A DNA stretch of 64,000 nucleotides, taken from NCBI GenBank assembly GCA_963678675.1, contig OY783195.1, positions 7,326,001-7,390,000 of the forward strand. The letters run 5' to 3'. Shown piece by piece: positions 19,141-30,909 of this stretch. The notes under the pieces were generated by a model. That model saw nothing but the letters and a program-made list of their open reading frames with translations, was not told the origin of the DNA and did not search any database. How positions within the stretch are numbered: position 1 is the first letter of the stretch; each line of letters opens with the position of its first letter. The translations under genes were made by a program, and so were the position numbers. The stretch is from Xiphydria camelus (Eukaryota > Arthropoda > Insecta > Hymenoptera > Xiphydriidae).

Positions 19141-21038
19141 TTGAAAAAAAAATATTTTACAGCTAGAACATAGGTTTAGTAGGCATTTCAGATTCAGTGG
19201 AATATAGAAAAGCTATTGCAGGCAGGAGTAAAAAAAAGTTGAAAGGTTATAGTCGGATAAGTATAACATGAAGTGCCCCGGCTTGAATTTTTTACCTGTT
19301 CAGGTATAGTTTGTGTTTATGTATAAGTAAGCCCTCAGTAAATGTTTATATCAAAATATTGATGTATAATCAAAAGTTATCGTCAAAGAACGAAGAAACG
19401 AAAAAATTTTTATCTCGAGATCTACTCGATCGATTTCGCGCAGCAAAATATACATTATAAACCATCAAGTAGCTATATTACAAAGAAAGTATTAGATTGC
19501 CTCCCCCATAAAGAAAGTTAAACAAAAAGTTTGTATTTTTCAATAATTTAAATTTTGCATATGAAAAATAACACCACTGCCATTTTTTCATATAGATTCA
19601 AGCATGATTAAATTATGACATATAATTTTGACGAGCAACCATTCCCTATTCCAAAACGAACGTCTTTTGCTTTTCTTCTCTTCACTTTCATTCGCAACTG
19701 CTCTCGTCACTGCCAAAAGTTTTGTTCTGTTCATTGCGAACAGCTTACAAAATGGCCACTTTTTGGCATGACCGACGAAAAATCATGAAGTCTGTGGTTC
19801 GGCTTGAGCGTGTGTATGGACCAGCCACCTTTGAGGCCATCACGTTCTCAGTTTATTTACTACAGTCAAAGTGATTGCAGTATTCTCTAAACAGTTAACC
19901 CTAGAATGGAAACATTGAGTACATCTTACTCCCATCTAATTAAGTTAAATCTAAAAAAATTTTGTTATAAAACTAAAGAACCAACGTATATATACCTTAA
20001 GTTAAAGTGCTAAGTACCTAGTCTGAAAAGTAGTCAACAAAACTACCTTTTAGCAGTTATTGTCATATTTTATTGTAATTTTATATTTGCTCTATATTTG
20101 CGATATACAAAATTAGTTGATTACATCATTGTTGGTTATTATGTACCCAAATTCATAATTATCCGAAGAAGGAAAAACAGGGAAATAATAGGATTTTTCC
20201 ACGTAGGTGTAAAAATTACTCAATATTTCCCCTTTAAGGGGTAACGCCACTTTAGCGACCGGAAAAAAGGCCTAAATTGCATAGTGTTTTACGGGAGAAT
20301 GAAAAAAGGAATCGAATTTCTATTTAGAGGGTTTATTAAGCATGTAATGAAGTATGACAAACAATTTTTTATTAGCAATTAGATACAAAATGGCGGCCAT
20401 ACAGCCAATCTACTGAATCGCCTTTTTTCAAAGTGGGCGGACACGCTACGTCTAGACGCACGGATACTATTGCACGGATCGATTGGAAATTTTAACAGCA
20501 GCTTCACAAATGCATTCTTTAGAGAAATACGTAGCCGGTTTTTGATTGAGTGTAAACTTTTTTTTATAAACAATTTACGGCTGATTTTCTTGCAACCATT
20601 TGATTTTTCTTTTCAAAAGTGCACCATTTCTATAAGAATTGAATTAACGAAAAATCCCTGGTTAATTCAACCCGACTCTCATTACACCTCAATAAATGTA
20701 AGCACTTAGGGTACCGCTATACGTCGAATTAATATTGCCAGGAAAACAAATTTGAATAAGTGACCAATTAGGAAAATCTGATAACTGGCTCATTGATGAA
20801 GAAGGAATCGAACCATCATTAGCGTTTACCGTTACTCTCGCCCGTTATATGCAGAATTTGGAAAATACCTAGCATCATCCCTTGTTCTACGTCATTTCTA
20901 TCAGCCAATAGGACGCATTGGACTCTCCCACGCCATCCCCACCGATTTTCTAAGGGGATACTGATATCAGACCCCGGCCAGAATCGGCTCGAAAACTTTC
21001 CCGAGATATTAATCTCACAGGGCTATCAGCTACTCGCA

Positions 21039-21248
21039 ATGGCTGCTTTCACTCTAGACTCCTTTGCAGGTGTAGATCTTGATGACTGTACTGCTCTTTT
21101 GAGATACTACAACTCACTTGATGATGCAGGCAAAGAGAGATGTAAAGTACATCTTAGTCTAGTAGATGGCATAGATATTGAATCATGCGCAGTCATTGCT
21201 GGACACGAAAGTCGCGATATTTCAAATGAATTGACTGAAGATTTTTAG
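21039..21248 (+). CDS. 69-residue ORF of unknown function (copy A)
   Basis: ATG-started, mildly acidic (MAAFTLDSFAGVDLDDCTAL onward), no recognised domain or signal peptide. It is identical in both duplicates, which is expected from their age and does not itself prove coding. It lies just upstream of the MADF promoter. It is missing in the third partial copy at 33241-34330. Confidence 0.25.
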   Translation: MAAFTLDSFAGVDLDDCTALLRYYNSLDDAGKERCKVHLSLVDGIDIESCAVIAGHESRDISNELTEDF

Positions 21249-21292
21249 AAAATTTAATCCCCACCGTCTTAAAATTTCTGTCCGATATGGGA

Positions 21293-21300
21293 TATATAAG
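21293..21300 (+). promoter_or_regulatory. TATA box of MADF gene (copy A)
   Basis: TATATAAG about 170 bp before the ATG at 21465, followed by a CT-rich stretch. The same arrangement occurs at 33055-33062. In the third copy the box reads CATATAAG at 34152-34159. Inferred from sequence. Confidence 0.45.
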
Positions 21301-21464
21301 TCGTAACACTCTCTCTCTCTCTCTCTAAATGCGTATCATCATTCATTTTCGGAATCACTTTGCAACCAGATCATTTTGTATTTATTTTGAATTCATTTTG
21401 GAATCAGTTTAGATTCATTTTTGTAATCCAGTCATTCAGTGTACGGGGTCACTAAATAAGAACA

Positions 21465-21707
21465 ATGTCTCGTGAAAAAGAAAATGCCTGTTTGGAAGTA
21501 TTTATTGGTATTTATCGTAGTGAAATATGTCTGTGGCAAGTGAAGGCTAAAAGTTACCATAACCGTGGCAAAAAAGAAGCAGCCTATTTGAAACTGGTGG
21601 AGAAGTGGAGGGAGGTAGATCCTTCATGCACGAAAAGTACTGTGATAAAAAAAATTAACAATTTAAGAAGCAGTTTTCGTAAGGAGATGAAAAAAGTGAA
21701 GGAATAG
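21465..21707 (+). pseudogene. MADF-domain gene of Harbinger family, truncated copy A
   Basis: Starts MSREKENACLEVFIGIYRSE and matches the MADF domain of 34308-34688 for about 79 residues (EICLWQVKAKSYHNRG, SCTKSTVIKKINNLRSSFRK). It then stops where homology ends after KKVKE. It keeps the ATG that the longer copy has lost. The MADF domain would bind transposon-end DNA together with the transposase. It is truncated by a rearrangement. Confidence 0.75.
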
Positions 21708-22510
21708 GAAGGACGCGAGAAGAAATGGACTTTGGTTGTGTTCAAGCCGAAAAATGAAAGAATGAGATACCGGAGTATTAAGTTCGTGAAAGATGCCAAC
21801 GGACGAAAGGAAGCAAAAGATGGTAGTATGTATTAGTTTCTTTTCTTTTACAATTCAGTAGCGAAGTAATAAACACGGTTAAATCATTTTCCGAGGTTGA
21901 GTTAATTTCTGAAAAACAGTTTAGAATCGAAGCAATATAGTGAAATCTCTGTTATAACTTTTTGTTGTTTGTAGCCCTAATTCAAGTGAACAAAACAGAT
22001 CAGTATACATTTTTTTCTAGATAAGTACCTAACTTCCAAAAATATTGTCAAAAATGTCGCCATGTGAAGCCAAGTCGATTAATTTGGTTTATTAGTTCAC
22101 TACTGAATTAAACCGTCGAAATTAATTTTTCTTTCAATTCTACGTGTTTTGGAAATTGAAAAAAAAAATCATCATTAAGGTACTTATATTTCGTATTTTT
22201 ATTTTTAAATAGGGTCTCCATCACCGCCGACAAAGCGTCCTCGCGTGGAATCAGGTACCCGTCAGGATATTGAAATGCGGCGAAGTATCAACGTCATAGA
22301 AACACCGGGATCATCAAATCAAACATTACCCTTTCAATCTGGTAGAGCGCAGCCAACAGGTCGAACAATTTCTTTAGGTTCATAAATAATTTCTGTCTTT
22401 TATAATCTGTCACGTGTCTAATTATAGCTCATTTTTTTAACTCTATCAATGCATTTGCAGGTAGCGAGAGCTACTCGGAAGAAGTTCCTGACTGGAACAA
22501 GGTATTCACT
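21708..22510 (+). other. Exon-like segments of an unrecognised gene
   Basis: Three open stretches with splice-like borders: about 21711-21823 (KKWTLVVFKPKNERMRYRSI, donor GG|GTAGTATG-like), about 22213-22342 after a TAAATAG acceptor (SPPTKRPRVESGTRQDIEM) and 22463-22502 after TTTGCAG (ESYSEEVPDWNK). They could belong to a second DNA-binding TE protein, but I recognise no family. Confidence 0.25.
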
Positions 22511-22688
22511 CCACTATGAGAGAACATATTGGAAAGAGCAAGAAATAATTAATGTATTAGGTGTTTGAATTAATTCGCAGCGTTTTTTTATGTGGGACCT
22601 AATGTCCTTCCTTCTGGATCATGCCCAAACTTTTAAGACATTTTCCTACTGTTGATAAGTTAACTCCCAATGACGTAGACAATTCTTT

Positions 22689-22820
22689 AAGGGCCGGTAT
22701 TATAAAGCCCGTTGACCGAAGGTTGAACTTGAACCGGGGGTTGGCGTATTACCAAACTGCAGGCGAACCGCCGGTTGAATCTCAACCTTCGGTCAACCGG
22801 ACTTTATAATACCGTCCCTT
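22689..22820. mobile_element. 132-bp MITE with 38-bp inverted ends
   Basis: AAGGGCCGGTATTATAAAG at the left matches the complement of CTTTATAATACCGTCCCTT at the right. The homology continues inward through CGTTGACCGAAGGTTGA. Flanks are TTT and AG with possible TTA/TAA overlap; the duplication is ambiguous. The 62-residue ORF inside is a shadow. Confidence 0.75.
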
Positions 22821-23143
22821 AGTGTTTGACATGAGTCAATGATCGACATTAAAGACAATATAAATATTAAAAATGATAGTGTTGAACTTTATCAGATTTA
22901 TCAATCAATAATTTAAAAATGAAAATGTAGATGTAACAATAATATTGACTATAGAAGAAGACAGTAATATAAATGGGAAAGGAGTGGATAATGGTTGATA
23001 GAGTTATAGATATAAATAGGGAATTCAAGCATATGTGGGTCATTACGTCTCTGAAGAGTGTTCGAAGAGGAACCGAAACGTCAGACGTGTAGTGATTTTT
23101 GTTGCTGTTTGGCCTGATTATTACCTAATAAAAGTTTAGTTAA
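22821..23143. other. Unassigned AT-rich DNA
   Basis: Nothing recognised between the two MITEs. Confidence 0.4.
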
Positions 23144-23289
23144 CCTTTAACTACTCGCGATGGTGTAAAAAGTACACCATATTTGTTTCGTGCAAGTAAG
23201 GTAATATGAAATCCCATAATAATCATATGGTGTATAAAATACACCACGCAAGTAGTAATGGAAAATTTTACGGCGCGAGTAGTCAAACG
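23144..23289. mobile_element. 146-bp piggyBac-type MITE with TTAA duplication
   Basis: CCTTTAACTACTCGCG and the inverted CGCGAGTAGTCAAACG form the ends, and TTAA flanks both sides (23140-23143 and 23290-23293). The interior has GGTGTA...ACACC motifs as nested palindromes. TTAA target use is diagnostic for the piggyBac superfamily. Confidence 0.75.
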
Positions 23290-23814
23290 TTAAATTAAAT
23301 TAAATCTACAGGCAACAGCAGTACTATTATCTTAAGAGAGTTTATGTTTATATTTAAGAAATGAGGCCACATGAGCGACGCCATTGCCTTTATATGAAAG
23401 AATATTAGTCATAAGTCAATCAGTCTTGCGACTGCTCTCGAGGTGAAAAGATTGAATTTAAATACATATAATAATTGCTGTGCATTTTAATTCCTTTATT
23501 ATAATTTGAACCTGACCTGCTTCCTTCCAAAACCCAACAGGACATTTTTTATTGCAAAAAGAGTGAATAAATTCAAAACTATAATCCGATATTAAAATTT
23601 GTAATTATTATTATTATTACATTGACTAGAGTCGAAAGGAGGACTACGGGAGTACCTCAGAGAATTTAGTCCTCCAATAGGGACCGTGCTCGAGCTATAG
23701 AGGGCAGTGTATTCGCTGATGTGCGCGCGACCACACGACTGAAATAGGTACTTTTTGGGAATAAATTTACAGTGCAATGCTATTAGAGAATTTATAAAAA
23801 TGATCAGAATTATT
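23290..23814. other. Unassigned DNA
   Basis: No gene recognised; an ATTATTATTATT run lies near 23605. Confidence 0.4.
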
Positions 23815-25122
23815 CAGTATGGCTTTCGGCAAATCTCCAAAATCACCTCATACGAGGTCAAAATAATGTCAAAGGACAAACATTATTTGAATCGGGTCAT
23901 GTACTGAATGTAATAGAGACAGATGACATCGAAAACGGAGAGGTCGTTATAAGCTGTAAAGTTGTAGCTCAAACCAGTGTATCAAATACTTATGATGTAA
24001 AGATTGTGGTAAGTATATATATTATCAGAATACTGTAGCAAGCTAATTGAAATTATAACTATTTAATATATATATTTTTAATATTTCAGGTTGATGCTAA
24101 TAGAGATATTTCATCTGCTGTATGTACGTGTAAAGCAGGTTTATCGGGCAAGTGTAAACACATTTGTGCTTTGATAAATTTTATAAATAAACCGGAAAGT
24201 TCTGCATCAAAAACCAGGAATGGGGCAAACCGTCATCTCGTCAAGTATTAGGGTATGACAAAAGTTCCAGAATTTCTAATTTATTCCCAGCAAGACCGCT
24301 CGATGATAAAGCCATCTCGATAACACCTCATGAAGTGTCGACAGAAAACTTAGGAGCATTAACTGATACACCTTTATTCACAATGTTGAAATTTGAAGAG
24401 AAAAATCAGCGCGAAATTATCACAGCAGAGTCATTGATCGAAATAACACGCGCTGTAGAGAAACGTGGTTTAGAATAGAAAGTTAAGAAAATTACGACGG
24501 ATATTTTTCAATTACAAACAATGAATCTTATTTTTCAAACCCCAATTCAGTGCAAGAGGATTTGAATGAATATTATCTTGAAAAAATCTGTTGTGTCTCA
24601 GATAGTGCTCTAAAGATTTGTATCGACACAATTGATCAGTCACAAAGTTCCAAATGGTTCGAAGAACGACGATTGCGTCTAAGTGCAAGTAATAGGCACA
24701 ACATAAAAGGAACTCGATATGATATTGACAGAGTCGTAATCGGGTTACAGACTGAAAAAAATCGAAACATCTGCTATGTCCTATGGGAAAAAATGGAGGA
24801 TGTAGCTTTTCAAGAGTATAAAAAATTGATTCAATCTGGATGGGAAGTTACGAAGGTAGGCCTTGTCATTTGTCTCCAGCAGCTATGGCTGTGTTGTTTT
24901 CCAGACGGAGTTTTGACGTTTGGACAGAATGTAGAAGATAAAAGACTCCTTGAAATTAAGTGCCCATATAGCTGTCGAAACATACCAGTATTTGATACTG
25001 ATTCATCGAAGTCAAATGTCAATTATTTAAGGCTGGATGAAAACGGCGTGCAATTAAAAGAGTCATACAATTTACACCCAGGTGAAACTTCAAATGTATA
25101 TAACAAACATAGCTACCTGTGA
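23815..25122 (+). pseudogene. SWIM zinc finger / YqaJ-like nuclease TE protein
   Basis: Exon-like part 23815-24008 ends at a donor (GTG|GTAAGTA). An 81-bp intron ends at TTTCAG (24089), and the next exon has the SWIM motif CTCKAGLSGKCKHICAL. After frame slips near 24225 and a stop at 24476 the protein continues with SSKWFEERRLRLSASN and CPYSCRNIPV preceded by RLLEIKCP, the YqaJ exonuclease-like E-x-K signature. The order SWIM then YqaJ is known from insect TE-associated proteins. It would bind zinc and cut DNA. It is broken by frameshifts and stops. Confidence 0.65.
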
Positions 25123-25250
25123 TTTATTTATTTATTCACCAAAGGGAAGTGTATTAATAACGATTGGAAGAGATAATCTTTTATTGTCAGACCTCGTACC
25201 TCGCATGGAAAATTTTTATTTCACGCATTATTTACCAGTTGTATTCATCT

Positions 25251-25755
25251 AGGAAATAAGTTGTTCGTCCTATTAATGAGAAAGATACTTTTTAACTTGG
25301 AGATAGATTTTACAGAATATTTGAAGAGCTCATTTCCAAAGTGCAACAATTCCTTTTTTCAACTTTTTGGCTAAGAAGATATAACTGATTTTACTATTTC
25401 TACAAAACCTCTTGAGATCTCTACTTGAAATTGGATAAAAATGGACTTGTTGCACTTTGAAAATGAGCTTCTCATTTAGGTATACGTATTATTTTACGCT
25501 TCGTTGACCAAAATTATATTTATGTAGGAAATAAGTTGTTCGTTCTATTAATCAGAAAGATACTTTTTAACTTAGAGATAGATTTTACAGAATATTTGAG
25601 GAGCTCATTTCTAAAGTGCAACAACTCCTTTTTCAACTTTTTGGCTAAGAAGATATAACTGATTTTACTATTTCTACAAAACCTCTTGAGATCTCTACTT
25701 GAAATTGGATAAAAATGGCCTTGTTGCACTTTGAAAATGAGCTTCTCATTTTAAT
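25251..25755. repeat. Tandemly duplicated 230-bp hairpin-forming unit
   Basis: GGAAATAAGTTGTTCGT opens both copies (25251 and 25528, period about 277 bp) and the copies are nearly identical through GAAAATGAGCTTCTCATT. Within each unit CTCATTTCCAAAGTGCAAC and GTTGCACTTTGAAAATGAG are inverted relative to each other. No coding evidence. Confidence 0.8.
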
Positions 25756-25856
25756 ACGTATTATTTTATGTTTCGTCGTTAGTCTGTGTTAAATATTAAA
25801 TAGTTAATAGTTAAAATTCTAGCACATAAATACAGTGTCAACATTGCCGCAGTGAC

Positions 25857-27655
25857 AATTGATAATTAATATTGTAAATAGGAACACGCTATCGACCTTC
25901 GAGGGAAACCGAGTAGCCGAGTTACAAAGACTCACCCCGGAGCAATATTGGAGACACGTGGTGACGACAGACAACCCAGCGGACGTGCTATCCAGAGGTC
26001 AATTACCCGACGAATTAACTCTAAACAGCATTTGGCATGACGGACCGCCTTGGTTGTGTGAAACCGAAAAAAATGGCCGGCAAACATCCTACCGACAATT
26101 GAAGAGCTACCGGGGGTCCAAACCCGAACTATTCTCCTATCTACACCCCTAGATAACGAAATGCTGAAGAGATTCTCGTCGTGGATTAAGCTCCAACCGG
26201 TCATCGCATACTGTGGGCGTATACGACCTCATAGGAGCCCCGACATTAGTTTCCAAAGGGAACTCACATCAACAGAACTTCAAGGCGCTGTAAACTGCGT
26301 TATTAAAATGATTCAATCCGCATCCTTCGGGAGAGAGATAACCGCTATGCGAATTGAGGAGGAGCTTCCATCAAACCATAAGCTGAGGCCGCTAAATCCA
26401 TTCCTCTCGACGACGCGGGGATCCTGAGAGTCGGAGGGCGCATCGCACAATCCAAGCTATCATACGCTCAGAAACATCCAATTCTGCTACTACACTCGCA
26501 CCACGTTAACGATCTGATAATTCGCTACGAGCACCTGAAAAACTACCACGCGGGTATTCAAGGAACCGTATACGCCATACGACAAAGGTTCTGGCCCATT
26601 GATGGAAGAAATCAGGCACGATGCGCGATTTTCAACTGTACCAGGTGCACACGCATGAATCCAAGAGAATTCAAGTACCAGATGGGCGCGCCACCCTCTC
26701 AATGCATCACTCCGCCACGTCCTTTTTCGCACGTCGGCGTCGACTATTGCGGTCCGTTTCATGTAAAAGAAAAGCGGTTCCGAAACCGAAAAAGGGTGAA
26801 GGCTTACGTAGCAGTATTTATCTGCCTGGCGGTCAAGGCCGTTCACCTCGAGTTAGTAAGCGACCTTACCAGCGAGGCCTTCATCGCCGCGCTGAAGTGC
26901 TTCACCGCACGAAGAGGGAAATGCAGCCATCTGTACTCCGACAAAGCGACCAATTTCGTGGGAGCAAGGAACGAGGTCGAGGAAATACTCCGATTATTAA
27001 AATCTACAGAACACAAAGGCATAACCGAGCGACACCTTAGCGCGAGGAAGGTATTGAATGGCACTTTATTCCGCCCAAAGCGCCCCACTTCGGTGGACTA
27101 TGAGAGGTCGCCGTTCGATCCTTCAAGCACCATTTGAAGAGGACCGTTGGTGAAAAGCTATTCACCTTCGAGGAATTTAAAACCTATCTGATCGAGATCG
27201 AAGCGATTTTAAACTCACGCCCGCTCACTCCAATCTCCTCAGACCCGAACGACGTCCTCGTCTTAACCCCCAGTCATTTCCTTATCGGTGATTCGACCTT
27301 GGGTCTACCTGAACCGGACCTACGAGATACTGCTGCTAACCGACTGTCCACATGGCAACACGTGCAACAGACGAAGCAGCACTTCTGGAAACGGTGGTCG
27401 AAAGAGTACATCAATGAATTGACGGTGCGTCACAAATGACATCAAAGCAATTCAGAGGTACAAATCGGCACCGTAGTGCTCCTGAAAGACGACAATTTAC
27501 CCCCTCTCCAATGGGTACTAGGTCGTATCACCGAGACACATCCTGGAGCAGACCGCATCATCCGAGTGGTAACTGTCAAGACTGCCACGGGGAGCTACAA
27601 ACGAAGCCTCCGGCAGTTAACGCCACTGCTCCAAGATCCCAAGGACCATTAAGAT
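25857..27655 (+). pseudogene. BEL/Pao pol 3' half: RNase H end, integrase, DUF5641
   Basis: The frame starts with the RNase H tail (NRVAELQRLTPEQYWRHVVT, NPADVLSRGQLP), then an integrase N-terminal region (LDDAGILRVGGRIAQSKL; H2C2-like HHVND and CTRC), and the integrase core with GVDYCGPF and LYSDKATNFVGA, the second Asp with Lys-Ala in place of the more usual Asn-Gly. After a frameshift near 27120 comes HLKRTVGEKLFTFEEF and a DUF5641-like end (LPPLQWVLGRITETHPG). The missing 5' half (gag, protease, RT) is not in this window upstream. Frameshifts near 26420, 27120 and 27430 make it inactive. Confidence 0.85.
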
Positions 27656-27771
27656 GTCACTGAGCTTTCTTAAATTATTGTTACTAGTAATTTTGATGTA
27701 AATATGTTAAGATACGCTTCATTTAAGTATTAGTTTTAATTGCTCCCTCTCCGCTCGCAACGGGGGGAGAA

Positions 27772-28726
27772 TGTTTCGTCGCACGATCGACGCAACTCCG
27801 AATATTTCGTTCATACGCTTAACAGCGTACCGAACGGAAATCCCTCGCCCATCTACCACTAATCCTGCCGTCAAGGAAAGGGTCTTTTTCGGCAAATGCG
27901 CCGATGGTAAATAACCCGGGTTTGCTCCTCCTCGAAGGTAGGTGCGGGATGGAGCTCGGCGCGTTATTCGTTTCGGTGCACGCTTTAATGTGCACCGTAT
28001 AAGCTTTTACAATAAGCAGCCTCTCGAAGGTAGGAATGTCGGATCCAGTCGATGACCGATCGGAAAAAACATATCACCTGGCGTATTCCGACCCGACAAT
28101 TAGCTATTTCAGGGTAGCCGGACGCATCCTCGCGATCGAGAACGAGCGTCCGGCACTCTTGGCCGTTAGATACGTCACGCGGATACCGTTAGCCATGGTA
28201 CCCTCGCTCCTTGTTTACCGAGTCTACAAGGTTCGCAGCGTCATCGCCTGCTCCCCTGACATTCCTCCTTCGACCAATAAGGATACATGGCTTCTTGCCG
28301 CGCTACCCCTTCCGCCGACAAAACGCTGTCAATATAAGATGCACCTTACGCATCTCCACTTTAATGTACAACAAATCAACAACGCGTAGTGTTCCAAATC
28401 TAACCGATCTCGCAGTCGTCAAATTCACCGAGTCAAAATCGCGGACCCTATAGTACATTCGCAGCAATCATTTCAACTAAATCATTCCATCGCGAACAAT
28501 ATCACAGTATAGCCAATTATCGTATTGTTAAAATATAAGTGTTTTGTATTTCTTATTTAAATATATTTCGTTTAGTATCACAAGCGCATTCACGATCATT
28601 TGAACTGGCCGATAGGTAGAACAATACCTTCCGGTAGTTTCGGCAACCAGTCGCGTCATGTGTAGTGTCCTCGGGCCTTACAACCCCGAGGAGGTTCAAT
28701 TTAATATACCGCCCGGCGACCGAACA
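27772..28726 (+). repeat. BEL/Pao 3' LTR
   Basis: Begins TGTTTCGTCGCACGATCGAC right after a polypurine tract (CGGGGGGAGAA), as expected after DUF5641. It ends near CGACCGAACA; the end is by inference, since the next bases are Harbinger-like coding. The internal block 27817-28102 also occurs at 8917-9391. Confidence 0.7.
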
Positions 28727-28744
28727 GAGTATAATTATTTTAAA

Positions 28745-28937
28745 AATCGAAGAAAGAAGAGATTGGGGTTCATCCATACATTGAAAGGAACTATGGTGGC
28801 AGACTATTTATAGCTGCAAGAGAATTAAGTGAAAATGACGATAAGTTTAAGGCAATGTATAGGATGTCTAAAAATTCTTTTCTGGAACTAGTGAGACTCG
28901 TGAAGCCATTAATAAGTAGCGAAAACACAAATATGAG
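28745..28937 (+). pseudogene. PIF/Harbinger transposase N-terminal fragment
   Basis: Reads VHPYIERNYGGRLFIAAREL and DDKFKAMYRMSKNSFLELVR, the segment before the nuclease domain in Harbinger transposases. It is cut off after SSENTNMREC. It is flanked on the left by the BEL LTR and on the right by a region with GTCCATTTGAGAGAAAAACT end-like motifs. Confidence 0.6.
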
Positions 28938-29231
28938 GGAGTGTAGACCGTCCTTGGTACACTCCAACGGGAGGTTCGTCCGGGAAAGCCCGACTGCCTA
29001 GATTCTTATGGTACGTGTCCATTTGAGAGAAAAACTCTAGAGAGCCACTCTCGAGAGTATTTCTCGTAGGTGGACACAGTTCCGCCAGCTACTATCCGAC
29101 AGCACTGATAAACTCTCAGACAGCGAACAAGCCGAGACTTGCTCGCAAGTGGACGAAGCGATTTTCTTGGGTTGGACAGCAACTGTCACAATTCGAATGG
29201 TTTTCGTATTGTGAGAGTTCTCGCCGCAAAA

Positions 29232-29433
29232 ATGGCAGGGAAGAAAGAATGGTCAAAAGAGGATGTGATTAAATTAATTAGTATTTATGAAGAGAATCCC
29301 ATACTGTGGGATACAAAATGTGTAGAGTATCGTAATCGCGAAAAAAAATAGGGAATATTGCAAGACATTGCAGCTGAATTCCGTTGTGCTTTTGAGGAGG
29401 TGCAAAGAAAGTTGCACAATTTGAGAAATCAAG
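29232..29433 (+). pseudogene. MADF-domain gene fragment of another Harbinger family
   Basis: ATG-started MAGKKEWSKEDVIKLISIYE, then NPILWDTKCVEYRNREKK, an in-frame TAG at 29349, and ILQDIAAEFRCAFEEVQRKL. The order matches a MADF domain. A donor-like CAAGTAAGT follows near 29430. The stop makes it non-functional. Confidence 0.65.
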
Positions 29434-29569
29434 TAAGTAAACGGAGTGATCCTATATCGCAAAAAGCATAAAAGTTTAATTAATATTCTAGATGTCACAA
29501 GAAATAAAAAAATGAAAAAGAAGAAAAGTGGAGCCGGCACCACAGACATTTATTCGAGCAATTGGCCTT

Positions 29570-30075
29570 ATATCTCAGCTCTAAAATGTTTGTTACCGGC
29601 CTTGACAGCAAACCAATCACAATTACGTAAACTATATAGGATATGGGGATTCAAAAACATACTCTCTCTCTGGTATTCTCAAAGCTCAACCTTACGGTGA
29701 AGATTTTGTTGTCAACAAGGAAGAATGCGTTGGACATGTGCAGAAGAGGATGGGTACCCGTTTACGTGATTTAGTCAAGAAAACAGTTGAGGAAAAACTA
29801 GTCAAAGGTAAAAAAAACTAAAAAGAAAACTCTTTCTGGCAAAGGTAAACTGACTAGTAAATTAATTGACAAATTAACTGTTTATTATGGTTCGGCAATA
29901 AAAAGAAACTGTGAGTCAGTGGAAGAAATGAAACGCTGTGTGTATGTGTGTGTGTGTGGGCTACTTATTATCACTGCAGCGCTACAGACAAAAAACCTCA
30001 GCACGGAAGTTGCCCGAAAGGTCCAGACTCCTGGTGCGCCTGGCAGCGACCATCGGCGAATCATTGGTTAGTAGG
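29570..30075 (+). pseudogene. Mutator-like transposase fragment
   Basis: After frame correction the sequence reads YGDSKTYSLSGILKAQPYGE, CVGHVQKRMGTRLRDLVKK, LIDKLTVYYGSAIKRNCES and, in another frame, CSATDKKPQHGSCPKGPDSW. These blocks in this order match the Mutator-like domain found in many insect TE proteins. At least two frameshifts (near 29812 and 29950, the latter at a TG repeat) break it. Confidence 0.7.
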
Positions 30076-30285
30076 TACGTTTAAAAATGACATTTTAGAA
30101 AGTCACTACACGGAGGGAAAAATCCAAGAATTTTTGTTCAGAAATTCTGGCAAAAATTGTGGTGCCATTTTATATTTTGAGTTCAAACTGCAAGCACACC
30201 AAAAGTTAATAATTGCAATAAGAAATATTACTAATTGGCCGTATAAAAATTATTAAGTATCACTGTAAATATTACCTCACTGGAG

Positions 30286-30362
30286 CACAATAAAAATTGT
30301 CGTGCCGCAAAAGAAAAATTGCCGTGCTACAAGAGAAAAATTGCCGTGCCGCAAAAGAAAAA
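30286..30362. repeat. Three short tandem repeats (about 26 bp)
   Basis: AAAATTG(T/C)CGTGC with GCAAAAGAAA or a variant is repeated three times. Confidence 0.7.
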
Positions 30363-30909
30363 TCACTTGTCCCTACGTAGATACCCATTTTCAGAAGTGA
30401 TTAATCTACTTAACACATTTTAGCCAATTTTGGACTTATACTATTTTTCCCCTAACGCCAATTATTCCGGTGCGTGGAAACGAGGATTGCTGGATGCAGT
30501 GACAGGAATCGGGCTATCTGGGAATAATAAAACGTTCTTTACGTCGAAATGAGAGGACTCAGGGCAGTATTCGTAGTCAGAACTTATAAATAAGTAAAAC
30601 TCAAGTTACCATTTTGACCAATAAGTAAGCTCTGATGCTGACTTAATTTAATGCTTATTTACAAGTCTTGACTATGAATATGACTATTAGAAGATCTAGG
30701 AGAAAACATGGTGGCTTCATAAGGAGATCACTGGGAACTGCCTCTTTAAGCAATGGATTATTAAATACGAAACTTTTTTCGATAGAATAATTCGTAAAAC
30801 TTTTGCTTCACGCTGTATTAGAAAAAAATTCTTTTTTACGATATCGAAAATCAGCCCGAAAAGAAATTAGCAAACATCTCTATAACGTATCACCGATTAA
30901 AACAATCTT
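30363..30909. other. Unassigned DNA before duplication B
   Basis: No domain seen. Confidence 0.4.

Larger units (their letters stand above)
19141..21478 (+). repeat. 2.3-kb duplication, copy A
   Basis: Begins at GAAAAAAAAATATTTTACAG and matches 30910-33240 with about 25 visible differences (mostly substitutions and short indels), roughly 99 percent by eye. The last 1 kb is virtually identical. It includes the presumed promoter and start of a MADF gene, and beyond 21478 copy A continues into MADF coding sequence while copy B breaks off. Confidence 0.85.

Noticed and set aside
20470..20709. 79-residue ORF identical in copies A and B
   Set aside because: Identity is explained by recent duplication; lies in AT-rich leader with no domain.
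28036..28453. ORFs of 80-117 residues
   Set aside because: They lie within the BEL LTR and show no protein motif.
30286..30362. CRISPR-like short repeats
   Set aside because: Directly abutting imperfect units without unique spacers, in animal-type DNA.
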